DNA of 64,000 bases from Arthrobacter sp. MA-N2 (GTDB lineage: Bacteria > Actinomycetota > Actinomycetes > Actinomycetales > Micrococcaceae). How positions within the stretch are numbered: position 1 is the first letter of the stretch; each line of letters opens with the position of its first letter. Location: contig NZ_KI912155.1 in the NCBI RefSeq assembly GCF_000517125.1, positions 3,474,029-3,538,028 of the forward strand. Direction: 5' to 3'. This document shows, in pieces, positions 54,930 through 63,478 of this stretch. A program made the position numbers and the translations under genes. A model generated the notes under the pieces. It saw nothing but the letters and a program-made list of their open reading frames with translations. It was not told the origin of the DNA and made no database searches.

Positions 54930-55550
54930 ATGGCAAGATTCTTCGACGTCCACCCCCAGGACCCCCAACCACGCGCAATTGCCCAGGTGGTGAACATCCT
55001 GCAGTCCGGCGGACTGATCGCGTACCCCACCGATTCCTGCTACGCACTCGGCGCCCAAATAGGCAACAGGGAGGCCCTCGATCGGATCCGCGCGATCCGC
55101 AAGCTCGATAACAAACACCACTTCACACTGGTCTGCAAAGACTTCGCGCAGCTTGGCCAATTCGTCATGATCGACAACGACGTCTTCCGGAGCATCAAGG
55201 CCGTCACCCCGGGCAGCTACACGTTCATCCTGCCCGCCACCAAGGAAGTCCCGCGCAGGCTCCTGCACCCCAAGAAAAAGACGGTAGGCGTGCGCATTCC
55301 CGACCATAACTTCGTCCAAGCCCTGCTGGCCGAACTCGGCGAGCCGCTCCTCTCCAGCACGTTGCTACTCCCCGACGAAGAAGAACCCTTGACCCAAGGC
55401 TGGGAAATCAAGGAACGCTTGGACAACCTGGTGGATGCGGTGATCGATTCCGGCGACTGCGGCGCGGAACCCACAACCGTGGTGGACTTCTCCAGCGGCA
55501 CCGCGGAAGTGGTGCGGCACGGGACCGGCGATCCCTCACGCTTCGAGTGA
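54930..55550 (+). CDS. Sua5/YciO-family threonylcarbamoyl-AMP synthase-like protein
   Basis: A 206-residue YrdC-fold protein. YAYPTDSCYALG-type motif (LIAYPTDSCYALGAQ near residue 29), KHHFTLVCKDFAQLGQF near 62, and TPGSYTFILPATKEVPRR near 91 are seen, followed by the C-terminal VDFSSGTAEVVRHG. The sequence matches the YciO branch better than the shorter TsaC, and lacks the extra Sua5 domain. It might make threonylcarbamoyl-AMP for tRNA t6A, or may have a different role, as the YciO branch is uncertain. It is followed by a hydrolase whose GTG overlaps its stop. Confidence 0.9.
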   Translation: MARFFDVHPQDPQPRAIAQVVNILQSGGLIAYPTDSCYALGAQIGNREALDRIRAIRKLDNKHHFTLVCKDFAQLGQFVMIDNDVFRSIKAVTPGSYTFILPATKEVPRRLLHPKKKTVGVRIPDHNFVQALLAELGEPLLSSTLLLPDEEEPLTQGWEIKERLDNLVDAVIDSGDCGAEPTTVVDFSSGTAEVVRHGTGDPSRFE

Positions 55551-56254
55551 GCATGGACGCCGCCGAAACCCGTATCACGATGGACACCGAAGACACTGAA
55601 GGCACTGAAGACGCTGAAGGCACTGAAAGCACCCGGGTTTCCGGTATCTACGCCCGGCCCGACAAACCGTTCGCAACCCTCGTGCTCGCCCACGGAGCCG
55701 GGGCGGGCATGGAGCATCCCTTCCTCGAAGGCCTCGCCCGCGCATTGAACGACGACGGCGTCGCGACCTTGCGCTTCAATTTCCCCTACCGGGAAGCCGG
55801 CAAGAGATTCCCCGACCGGCCGCCTGCGGCGATCGCTGCCTGGCGAGCCGCCATGGAATTAGCGGCGTCCCGTTCAGAGGGCGAACCTCAATGGGCTGCG
55901 GGAAAGTCTTTCGGCGGTCGCATGGCGTCGATGGCCGTCGCCGAGGGCATGCCTGCGTCCGGACTCGTCTACCTCGGTTACCCGTTGCACCCGCCAGGGA
56001 AACCGGAGAAGCTCCGCGACGAGCACCTGTATGGACTCACGCTGCCGATGCTGTTCCTCCAAGGCACCCGGGATACCTTCGCGACTCCGCAGCTCCTCGA
56101 AAACGTCGTGGCCCGAATCGGCCCCGCCGCCTCCATCGAGTGGTGGGACGGTGGCAACCATTCCTTTGAACGCGCCGGGGTCAAGAAGAGCGCGGCGGAC
56201 ATCGGGGCGTCCCTGGCGGCACCGGTCTCGGCATTCCTTCGCAAGAACAGCTGA
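55547..56254 (+). CDS. Alpha/beta hydrolase (KANL3/Tex30-like)
   Basis: A 235-residue alpha/beta hydrolase of the dienelactone-hydrolase-like class. The N-terminal ~26 residues are a Thr/Glu/Asp repeat, then TLVLAHGAGAGMEHPFLEGL near residue 45, the nucleophile elbow GKSFGGRMASM near residue 122 (GxSxGG), and the late catalytic histidine in WDGGNHSFER near residue 205. The reaction is unknown. GTG start overlaps the YciO gene by 4 bases; an ATG two codons later, and another past it at 55580, are alternatives. Confidence 0.83.
   Translation: MSMDAAETRITMDTEDTEGTEDAEGTESTRVSGIYARPDKPFATLVLAHGAGAGMEHPFLEGLARALNDDGVATLRFNFPYREAGKRFPDRPPAAIAAWRAAMELAASRSEGEPQWAAGKSFGGRMASMAVAEGMPASGLVYLGYPLHPPGKPEKLRDEHLYGLTLPMLFLQGTRDTFATPQLLENVVARIGPAASIEWWDGGNHSFERAGVKKSAADIGASLAAPVSAFLRKNS
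55586..55630 (+). repeat. Five 9-bp tandem repeats coding for Thr-Glu-Xaa
   Basis: Five in-frame units, ACCGAAGAC, ACTGAAGGC, ACTGAAGAC, GCTGAAGGC and ACTGAAAGC, encode TED, TEG, TED, AEG, TES in the N-terminus of the hydrolase. Repeats of this size may vary in copy number by slippage without breaking the frame. Confidence 0.75.
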
Positions 56255-56274
56255 GCCACCCGCAGAAGCAGGCA

Positions 56275-58449
56275 TTAAGCCTTCGCGGCAACAGCGATCC
56301 CCGGCGGCAGCGGCTCGTGCCGCAAGTACTCGCGGCGGAATCGACCACTGCCGGCGGTCAGTCCCCGCAGCACGATCGCGTACCGCAGCAATTCCTGTTC
56401 CGGAACTTCCGCACTGATCTCGGTAATTTCCCCGCCTACGGAGGTGGTTCCCGTGACACGCCCGCGGCGGGAGGACAAGTCGCTCATGACGGCCCCTACG
56501 TGATCATCGGCGACGAGGACGGCCACGGCCGATATCGGTTCCAGAAGCTGGATGCTGCCCGCGGCGGCAGCCTCCCGCAAGGCGAGCGCGCCCGCGGCCT
56601 GGAACGCCGCGTCCGAAGAGTCGACGCTGTGGGTCTTGCCGCCGACCAAAGTCACCCGGATATCCACCACCGGGAACCCGGCCCGCACCCCTTTGTTCAT
56701 CTGCGCGCGGACGCCTTTCTCGACCGAAACCACATACGTTCCGGGAATCACCCCGCCCACAATCCGGTCGACAAACTCGAATCCTGCCCCGCGGTCAAGC
56801 GGTTCCACTTCGATATCGCAAATCGCGTATTGCCCGTGGCCGCCCGATTGTTTGACATAGCGCCCGTGGCCGGTGGCCCGTGTGGCGAATGTCTCGCGCA
56901 GCGGCGTGATGACGTCCACCGTTTGCAGCTTCACTCCTTGTTCGCGCAACCTGTCCAGGACCGCCTCCGAGTGCGCCTCCCCCATGCACCACAAGACCAG
57001 CTGGTGTGTTTCAGCGTTGCGCTCGACCCGCAGAGTCGGGTCTCCTGCCGCGACTTTGGCCAGGCTCTTGGACAGTGCGTCCTCATCGCCATGCGAGGCC
57101 GCTTCGATCGCGACCGGCATCAACGGCTCGGGCATGTCCCAGGTTTCCACCAGCAGCGGAGCCTCGCGGGCGGAAACGGTGTCTCCCGTTTCGGCGCTCG
57201 CCACCTTCGCGAGCGCGCAGATGTCCCCGGCTACTGCGAACGGAACCGGACGAAGGCTGGACCCCAACGGCGAATACAGGTGGGTGATCCGCTCGTCGCT
57301 ATCGTGGTCGGGGTGGCCTCTTTCAGCCAGCCCATGCCCGCCTACGTGCACGGCCGAGTCCTCGCGAAGGGTTCCCGAGAAGAGCCGGACCAGGCACACA
57401 CGCCCCAGGAACGGGTCAACGGTAGTCCGCACCACTTCGCCCAGGAGCGGGCCGTCCGGATCGCAGGTCAAGGGTGCGGCTGCCGTCCCGCCCAGGTCGG
57501 TTACCGTGGGCAGTTTCCGCTCCGTGGGAGCCGGAAACGCCCTGGTCAGTACCTCCAGCAACTCGGCTGTGCCCACTCCGGTTGCCGAGGAGCTTGCCAG
57601 CACAGGGAAGAAGGTCCCGCGGACGATCGCGGTCTCCAAGTCCTCCACGAGGGTCTCGAGGGGGACCTCTTCTCCCCCGAGGTAGCGCTCCATCAACGTC
57701 TCGTCCTCGCTCTCGGAGATGATGCCCTCGATCAGCTCACCTCGGATACCGTCCGAGCTGGCTAGTTCCTCCTTCGTCGCGGGACGAACTGCGGGCCGTG
57801 GATCCCCGGCGGTGTACTCCGAAACCGACCCCGAAAGCAGACCGAGCAATCCGGAGACTGTGTCCCCTTTCCGCACCGGCAAATGAAGGGGCAGGACTGA
57901 ATCACCGAACGCCCCGCGGCACTCGGCGAGGACGGCGTCGTAGTTCGCCCGCGGGTGATCAAGCCGGCTGATCACCACCGCACGGGGCATTCCGACGCGC
58001 TCGCATTCGTTCCACAGTGAGGTGGTTCCGGCGTCGACGCCCTCCACGGCCGACACAACGAACAGCGCCGCGTCCGCCGCCCGCAGCCCCGCACGCAATT
58101 CGCCCATGAAATCGGCGTAGCCCGGAGTGTCGAGGAGATTCACTTTGATGTCATCGAAAGCCAGCGGCGCTGCTGAGAGTCCGATGGATCGTTGCTGGTG
58201 GATGGCCGTTGCTTCCGAATCACTCACCGTGGTGCCTTCAACGATCGAACCCATGCGGGTGACGACGCCGGTGGCGTAGAGCAGAGACTCGAGCAGCATG
58301 GTCTTCCCCGCGCCCGAGCGGCCAATCAAGACGACATTGCGGATGTTTTCGGGCCGCGCGGCCGCCGCCGAGGAAGGGTCCGCGCGCCGAAGATCGGGGT
58401 TGGTCCGGTTCGCCCCCTTCGTTGCACTGCCTGAGCCTTTCACCGACAT
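56275..58449 (-). CDS. Elongation factor G-like protein EF-G2
   Basis: A 724-residue paralogue of EF-G from the actinobacterial FusA2 group. The G1 motif is LIGRSGAGKTML near residue 38 (GHVDAGKTT in true EF-G), G3 LLDTPGYADFMGEL near residue 110, and a late EF-G fold (GGMGELHLEV is replaced by LWCMGEAHSEAVLD near residue 470). Domain IV and V are present. It is not expected to be the main translocase; mycobacterial relatives show altered ribosome activity. AGGAGG precedes the ATG at 58449 by 5 bases, so I use it in preference to an ATG 6 bases earlier. Convergent with the hydrolase gene. Confidence 0.92.
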   Translation of the reverse strand: MSVKGSGSATKGANRTNPDLRRADPSSAAAARPENIRNVVLIGRSGAGKTMLLESLLYATGVVTRMGSIVEGTTVSDSEATAIHQQRSIGLSAAPLAFDDIKVNLLDTPGYADFMGELRAGLRAADAALFVVSAVEGVDAGTTSLWNECERVGMPRAVVISRLDHPRANYDAVLAECRGAFGDSVLPLHLPVRKGDTVSGLLGLLSGSVSEYTAGDPRPAVRPATKEELASSDGIRGELIEGIISESEDETLMERYLGGEEVPLETLVEDLETAIVRGTFFPVLASSSATGVGTAELLEVLTRAFPAPTERKLPTVTDLGGTAAAPLTCDPDGPLLGEVVRTTVDPFLGRVCLVRLFSGTLREDSAVHVGGHGLAERGHPDHDSDERITHLYSPLGSSLRPVPFAVAGDICALAKVASAETGDTVSAREAPLLVETWDMPEPLMPVAIEAASHGDEDALSKSLAKVAAGDPTLRVERNAETHQLVLWCMGEAHSEAVLDRLREQGVKLQTVDVITPLRETFATRATGHGRYVKQSGGHGQYAICDIEVEPLDRGAGFEFVDRIVGGVIPGTYVVSVEKGVRAQMNKGVRAGFPVVDIRVTLVGGKTHSVDSSDAAFQAAGALALREAAAAGSIQLLEPISAVAVLVADDHVGAVMSDLSSRRGRVTGTTSVGGEITEISAEVPEQELLRYAIVLRGLTAGSGRFRREYLRHEPLPPGIAVAAKA

Positions 58450-58569
58450 GAGCACCTCCTGGAATAGCAGCCGAGTCCCCCGCGTCCCTTGCTAACCGAT
58501 TCCACACCCTCCACCGGCGCACGGCAAGAGCAAGGCAGGCAGACTATGCCGAAACCCCGGTGCCGGCCG

Positions 58570-59325
58570 CTAGGCGAGCATGCCCCACACCACACGAGCT
58601 GACAAGGCCGCGCTTGCTCCGATGACCACTGCGAAAGCGACGAGCCACAGCAACGACGGCACGCCGGTGGAACGGGCCAGAATGTAGGCATCCGAGGACG
58701 CGAGCCGGTCCCGACGCCGGGTGTGGACTGATGCGACCTTGAACCAATCCCGAATTGCGCCTACCTCCAGGGCGATGCCGAGCCCCAGCACCACGTGGCT
58801 CACCGTGGAGGCGCTGGCGAACATGACGAGCAACTGGGCGATCGCCGCACTGCAGAGCGCGACGAAGATACCGGTGAAATTCCGGAGAAAGATCAGCGCG
58901 AGCAGCAGGACCAACGCGCCGATGGACATGGCCGCGCCCGATCGTCCCGCTGACACCGAGCAGATGAGGGCAACGCCCACCACCGCGGGGCAGGGATAGC
59001 CCCAGAACCCGGACCAGACGGCGCCGAACTTGCCGCGCCCGCTGCTCAGGAGCTGCCCGGAGTGGTCGAGTCCAATCCGAAGCCCGTGGACAACGCGCCC
59101 CGTCATGAGAGCGGCGAACGCATGACCCAGTTCATGCACGAAGGTCACATAGAGGCCGAACCAGCGCCATGTGACGCGCGGGATACTCAGTACGACGGCC
59201 GCAGCGAGTATCCCCAAGACAACAGGCGTCGAAATGCTCGGGACCTCTGCCGTGGTGAATCCCCGCAGCACGGCTTGCCACCAATCGTTGACCAGGTCAG
59301 CAGGACGCAATTCCATGTTCATCAC
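58570..59325 (-). CDS. M50-type membrane metallopeptidase family protein
   Basis: A 251-residue membrane protein with at least six hydrophobic segments and the zinc-protease motif HELGH at residues 64-68 (TFVHELGHAFAALMTGR). The layout (short soluble N-terminus, HExxH in the second segment, no PDZ domain) is that of the M50B-like actinobacterial group. Substrate unknown; such proteins can act in intramembrane cleavage of anti-sigma factors or simply be membrane proteins. Tandem ATG codons at the start leave the first residue uncertain. Confidence 0.85.
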   Translation of the reverse strand: MMNMELRPADLVNDWWQAVLRGFTTAEVPSISTPVVLGILAAAVVLSIPRVTWRWFGLYVTFVHELGHAFAALMTGRVVHGLRIGLDHSGQLLSSGRGKFGAVWSGFWGYPCPAVVGVALICSVSAGRSGAAMSIGALVLLLALIFLRNFTGIFVALCSAAIAQLLVMFASASTVSHVVLGLGIALEVGAIRDWFKVASVHTRRRDRLASSDAYILARSTGVPSLLWLVAFAVVIGASAALSARVVWGMLA

Positions 59326-59405
59326 CGTGGCATCCTAGAGAAGAAGCCTGTGAATGCCTTTCAGACCGCTGGAACCGCAGCCCGCTGTCTTCTGCCTCGC
59401 CGAAG

Positions 59406-62096
59406 TCACATCTTCCGTTTGGTCTTGGCCGTGGCGGGCGCAGTCCAAGGGTCTTCCGGCCAGGGGTGCTTCGGATAGCGGCCCCGCATTTCCGCCCGTA
59501 CCTGCGCATAGGGGCCGGACCAGAAGGAAGCCAGGTCGTCTGTCACGGCGAGCGCTCGCCTGGCCGGGGAAAGCAGGTGGAACAGCACAGGCACCCGGCC
59601 GCCCGCAACGCGGGGCGACTCAGCCCAGCCGAAGCATTCCTGCAGCTTGACCGCCACTACCGGCCGCCCGCCGTCGTCCGCTACGTCCGGATAGTCGATT
59701 CGCACCCGCGAACCGCTCGGCACCTCAAGCCATTCCGGCGCCAGTTCGCCAAGACGTGCCGCCTCCGGCCACGGCAGCAGCCGCTGCAGCGGTTCGGTCA
59801 AGTGGATCCCGTTCGTCCCCGCTCCTCCGGCGAGCGCTTCAAGCTCGGGTGCCAGCCAGGTGTCCAGCCGGGCCAGCAGCGCCGGCTCGGAGACGTCCGG
59901 CCAAGGAGCACCCAGTTCGCGGTGCAGCAAGGCGAGGCGCCGACGCAAGGAATCCGCGGCCGCCGACCACCCGATGGTGCCCAAACCCTCCTTTGCCAAG
60001 GCGCGCGCCACGGCGGCGCGTCCTTCGTCCGGGGAGGGCCTCACCGGTGTGGACGAAAGTAAGATCGCCCCCAGTCGCCGTTCGCGCCGGGCAGTCACCC
60101 GGCCCTGCGTGAATTCTGCTTCCACGGTATCGAGGAGGAGATGGCTCGCGGCAGCCTCCGCGGTGTCCGCAGCCACCGGCGCGGCCGAACGGATGACGGC
60201 ACCGGTCCCTGCGGCATCCCGACCGCCCGCGCGGGATACTTCGGCCACCGCGAGCCATTCGTGCCCGGCGAGGGGACTGCCGGATGGCAGGCCGGCCCGC
60301 GTGCCGGAGCTCAGCAGGTAGCGCTCGGGCCCCGTCCCCGGAACGCGGCGCGCCACGCGGGCCGGAAACGCGAGCGCGACGACGAACCCCAAGGCTTCAG
60401 CGGCGCTCGCCGGGGATGACGAGTTCACCGGCGTGGGCAGGGAGGGTACGACGGCGGACCTCTCCTGCCGCGCGATCGCCTCCAGGCGTCGGACATCCTC
60501 CGCCCAACGCCTGGCCCCGGGGTCCTTGCTTGCCCTGAGCGTGGCCAGAAGGCGCGTCAAATCGGCTCCGGGAGCACGCTGGTCCCCTGCCACGAGGGCG
60601 ACCGCTTCGGCAGCCGTACGATGACCGACCGTGGCGGCGCCATCCAGTAAGGCGCGGGCCAGGCGTGGGTCAGCGGGAATCCTGGCCAGGGTCTTTCCCA
60701 GCTCGGTGGCAAGACCGTCCGGCGAAACCGCTCCGAGTTCCCGGAGCACTTCGATGGCCTCATCCATCGTGGCTTGCGGCGGGGCGTCCGGAAGTGCCAG
60801 TCCCCTGCCACCGGGTGATCCCCAACAGGCCAGGACCAGCGCGGCGCCTGTGAGGTCCGCGGACGCAATTTCCGGTGTGGGGTGGGCTGGCGCGGCAGCG
60901 AAGGCAATTTGTTCGTAGCAGCGGACCACGCGCCCGGGGCCTTGGCGTGCCGCGCGTCCGGCTCGCTGTTCGGCGGACGCGCGGGAGCAGGAGACCGTGA
61001 CCAGGCCGGACATGCCGCGGTTGGAATCACGCCGTAATTCCCGGGACAGACCCGAGTCGATAACCAACCGCACTCCCGGAACCGTCAGGGATGATTCGGC
61101 GAGCGCAGTCGACACTATGATGCGGGGAGGGTCGCCGGGATTCCGGCCGGAAACAGCCCGGTCTTGTTCCGCCGGGCTTGCCTGTCCGTGAAGCTCCAAT
61201 ACTTCCGCGTCCGGTACCCTCGAGGCCCGGCGGGCACGGAGCCGGGAAGCGACGTAGGAGACCTCCCACGCACCAGGGACGAACACCAGGGCGTCGATGT
61301 CCGGATCAGCTGCGAGTGTGTCCGCGTGCGACGCCGCGGCCGTGTCCGCCACATGGTCCAGGAAGGGGCGCGTCACGCCGCGTCCGTCCATCCGCGGACC
61401 TGCCGCGGGCGCCCAGTCGACGGTCAGGGGGTGGAGCGCGGATGGACAGTCGACGACCGGTGCCGGCCCGCCGCCGTCGTGCTTTCCGATCAGGGAAGCG
61501 AACCGTGGCGCGTCAAGGGTTGCCGACATCGCCACGAGGGTGAGGTCGTCCCGCAGTTCACGGACCTCGATGAGCATTCCGAGCAGCAGGTCTGTCTCCA
61601 GGCCGCGTTCGTGGACCTCATCAAGGATCACGGCGCTTGTTGCTTCGAGGCCCGGATCCGCGAGCAGGCGACGCAAGAGGATCCCCGGAGTGACGAACTC
61701 GATGAGGGTTCCCGGGCTCGTCTTGCTTTCTCCCCGCACCGTATACCCGACGCGGTCACCGAGGCGGCTGCCGTCAAGGGCGGCGAGGCGCCGTGCGGCG
61801 GAACGGGCAGCGACCCGGCGTGGTTGGGTCACCACGATGCGGGGACGTTCGTCCCCGCTCGCCACGCCAGCGGCGATGTTCGCGAGCAGCGGCGGGACAA
61901 GCGTCGTCTTTCCGGTCCCCGGAGGTGCCTGAACGACGGCGGTTCCCACGGACCCGCTTGCAGCCAACGACTGGGTGAGCTCCCCCAAGGAGTCTGCGAA
62001 AACCAGCCCGGCCCCGATGGATTCCAGGTCGAAAAGGCGGCAAGTAGGCGCGGCGTCCCGGGCGACGGTTGGGGAATTCACCCCTCCATTGTGCAT
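59406..62096 (-). CDS. hrpB: ATP-dependent helicase HrpB
   Basis: A DEAH-type RNA helicase of 896 residues. Motif I APPGTGKTTLV near residue 57, motif II ILDEVHERGLETDL near residue 159, motif III VAMSATLDA, and motif VI QRAGRAARQGPG near residue 380. The C-terminal HrpB domain with its conserved end (FWSGPYAQVRAEMRGRYPKHPWPEDP) is complete. The natural role in bacteria is not clear. ATG 62096 is used; a GTG six codons later is also possible but its GGAGGG is too close to it to decide. Confidence 0.94.
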   Translation of the reverse strand: MHNGGVNSPTVARDAAPTCRLFDLESIGAGLVFADSLGELTQSLAASGSVGTAVVQAPPGTGKTTLVPPLLANIAAGVASGDERPRIVVTQPRRVAARSAARRLAALDGSRLGDRVGYTVRGESKTSPGTLIEFVTPGILLRRLLADPGLEATSAVILDEVHERGLETDLLLGMLIEVRELRDDLTLVAMSATLDAPRFASLIGKHDGGGPAPVVDCPSALHPLTVDWAPAAGPRMDGRGVTRPFLDHVADTAAASHADTLAADPDIDALVFVPGAWEVSYVASRLRARRASRVPDAEVLELHGQASPAEQDRAVSGRNPGDPPRIIVSTALAESSLTVPGVRLVIDSGLSRELRRDSNRGMSGLVTVSCSRASAEQRAGRAARQGPGRVVRCYEQIAFAAAPAHPTPEIASADLTGAALVLACWGSPGGRGLALPDAPPQATMDEAIEVLRELGAVSPDGLATELGKTLARIPADPRLARALLDGAATVGHRTAAEAVALVAGDQRAPGADLTRLLATLRASKDPGARRWAEDVRRLEAIARQERSAVVPSLPTPVNSSSPASAAEALGFVVALAFPARVARRVPGTGPERYLLSSGTRAGLPSGSPLAGHEWLAVAEVSRAGGRDAAGTGAVIRSAAPVAADTAEAAASHLLLDTVEAEFTQGRVTARRERRLGAILLSSTPVRPSPDEGRAAVARALAKEGLGTIGWSAAADSLRRRLALLHRELGAPWPDVSEPALLARLDTWLAPELEALAGGAGTNGIHLTEPLQRLLPWPEAARLGELAPEWLEVPSGSRVRIDYPDVADDGGRPVVAVKLQECFGWAESPRVAGGRVPVLFHLLSPARRALAVTDDLASFWSGPYAQVRAEMRGRYPKHPWPEDPWTAPATAKTKRKM

Positions 62097-62180
62097 ACAT
62101 GCGGAACAGGTGCGTGAAAGGTGGACTGCATGCCCGATCGGGAGGACGATTAAAGGGCAGTCGCTAGAAGGAGGTCAGTG

Positions 62181-62366
62181 ATGTGCTACGGGTACAGCAA
62201 GGATTTCCAGCGGGACACCAGGAAAGATGCCTCACGGGAACCCGAGGAACGCCCTGAGCCCAAGGTGGACGCCAAGGACTTCAAGTTCTGGGAATTCCCA
62301 CGCCGCCATCGTGAGTTCACGAACGATCCGGAACCGGTGATCGACCGGACCCGCGAAAGGGTCTAG
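62181..62366 (+). CDS. Small acidic-basic protein, function unknown
   Basis: A 61-residue, highly charged protein (CYGYSKDFQRDTRKDASRE..., rich in Arg, Asp, Glu, Lys) with no hydrophobic segment. I do not recognise a family. AGGAGG lies 6 bases before the ATG at 62181, the strongest ribosome site in this stretch, so it is probably a real gene. It sits alone between hrpB (divergent) and the slipin. Confidence 0.65.
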   Translation: MCYGYSKDFQRDTRKDASREPEERPEPKVDAKDFKFWEFPRRHREFTNDPEPVIDRTRERV

Positions 62367-62511
62367 TCCACAAGGGTGAAAGGAACGTCCCGCTTGGGGC
62401 GCTCCTTTCACATCGTGCGGGATCAGGCCTCCCGCTTCAGCAACACTGCAACCCCCGAAGGATCCCCGCCATGAACGTGTCAGCACCTAGCAGCGAAGCA
62501 GGTGAGCGGCC

Positions 62512-63345
62512 ATGACAGCGGACTCCATCACCTGGTTGATTGTCTTGATTGTCCTGCTGGTCATCTGGTTTTCGATGGCTGTCCACATTGTCACGCAGTA
62601 CGAGCGTGGTGTCCTGTTGAGGCTCGGAAGGGTCCAGGGCCTCAAGACCCCGGGACTCGTGATCATCATCCCGTTCGTCGACCGGCTGCGGAAAGTCTCC
62701 CTGCGGATCGTGACCATGCCCATCCAATCCCAAGGCATCATCACGCGGGACAACGTCAGCCTGGACATTTCCGCCGTCGCCTATTTCCGGGTGGTGGACG
62801 CGATCAAGTCCGTGCTCGCCATCGAAAACGTCTACTCCGCGATTGACCAAATCGCCCAAACGACGCTGCGCAAGGTGGTGGGGCAGCACACGCTCGACGA
62901 GACACTCGCAGAAACGGATGTCATCAATGCCAACATCCGTCAGATTCTGGATGGACTGACATTGGAATGGGGCGTCGAAGTGACCCTCGTGGAACTAAAG
63001 GACATCCAATTGCCGGACAGCATGAAGCGCGCGATGGCCCGCCAAGCCGAGGCAGAGCGTGAGAAGCGCGCCAAGATCATTGCCGCCGAAGGCGAGTCCC
63101 TGGCCGCCGCAGCACTTGGCATGGCCTCCGACACCATGATGGCCCACCCTTTGGCCCTGCAACTGCGCAATCTGCAGTCCTTGGTGGAGATCGGCGTGGA
63201 CAAGAACACCACGGTGGTCTTCCCTGCGCCCCTGATGAGCACCATCGGTGAGCTCGGAGCATTCCTTTCCCGCGAGGCCGCCGCTGCAAAAGCCGCCGAA
63301 GCGCCGAGGGCGACTGTCACCAGACGACCGATGGCTGCGGGATGA
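62512..63345 (+). CDS. Slipin/stomatin-like SPFH protein
   Basis: A 277-residue SPFH/Band-7 protein. One hydrophobic N-terminal helix (about residues 7-28, WLIVLIVLLVIWFSMAV) is followed by the SPFH core YERGVLLRLGRVQG near residue 34 and GLVIIIPFVDRLRKVSLRI near residue 48, then a coiled helix (KRAMARQAEAEREKRAKIIAAEGE) and a less conserved tail. Slipins scaffold membrane microdomains and often pair with an NfeD protease, which is not in the window. Confidence 0.92.
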   Translation: MTADSITWLIVLIVLLVIWFSMAVHIVTQYERGVLLRLGRVQGLKTPGLVIIIPFVDRLRKVSLRIVTMPIQSQGIITRDNVSLDISAVAYFRVVDAIKSVLAIENVYSAIDQIAQTTLRKVVGQHTLDETLAETDVINANIRQILDGLTLEWGVEVTLVELKDIQLPDSMKRAMARQAEAEREKRAKIIAAEGESLAAAALGMASDTMMAHPLALQLRNLQSLVEIGVDKNTTVVFPAPLMSTIGELGAFLSREAAAAKAAEAPRATVTRRPMAAG

Positions 63346-63478
63346 AAATGGATCTTGCGGCAGGGGGTCAAGGCTGAGCGGGTCCACTAGTCGGACACGA
63401 TTTGCTTCTGACATGGTTTCATGAGGCGTTCTCACTCGCTTTCCCTACTGTTCAGTAACCGTCGGCATCATCGAGCGG

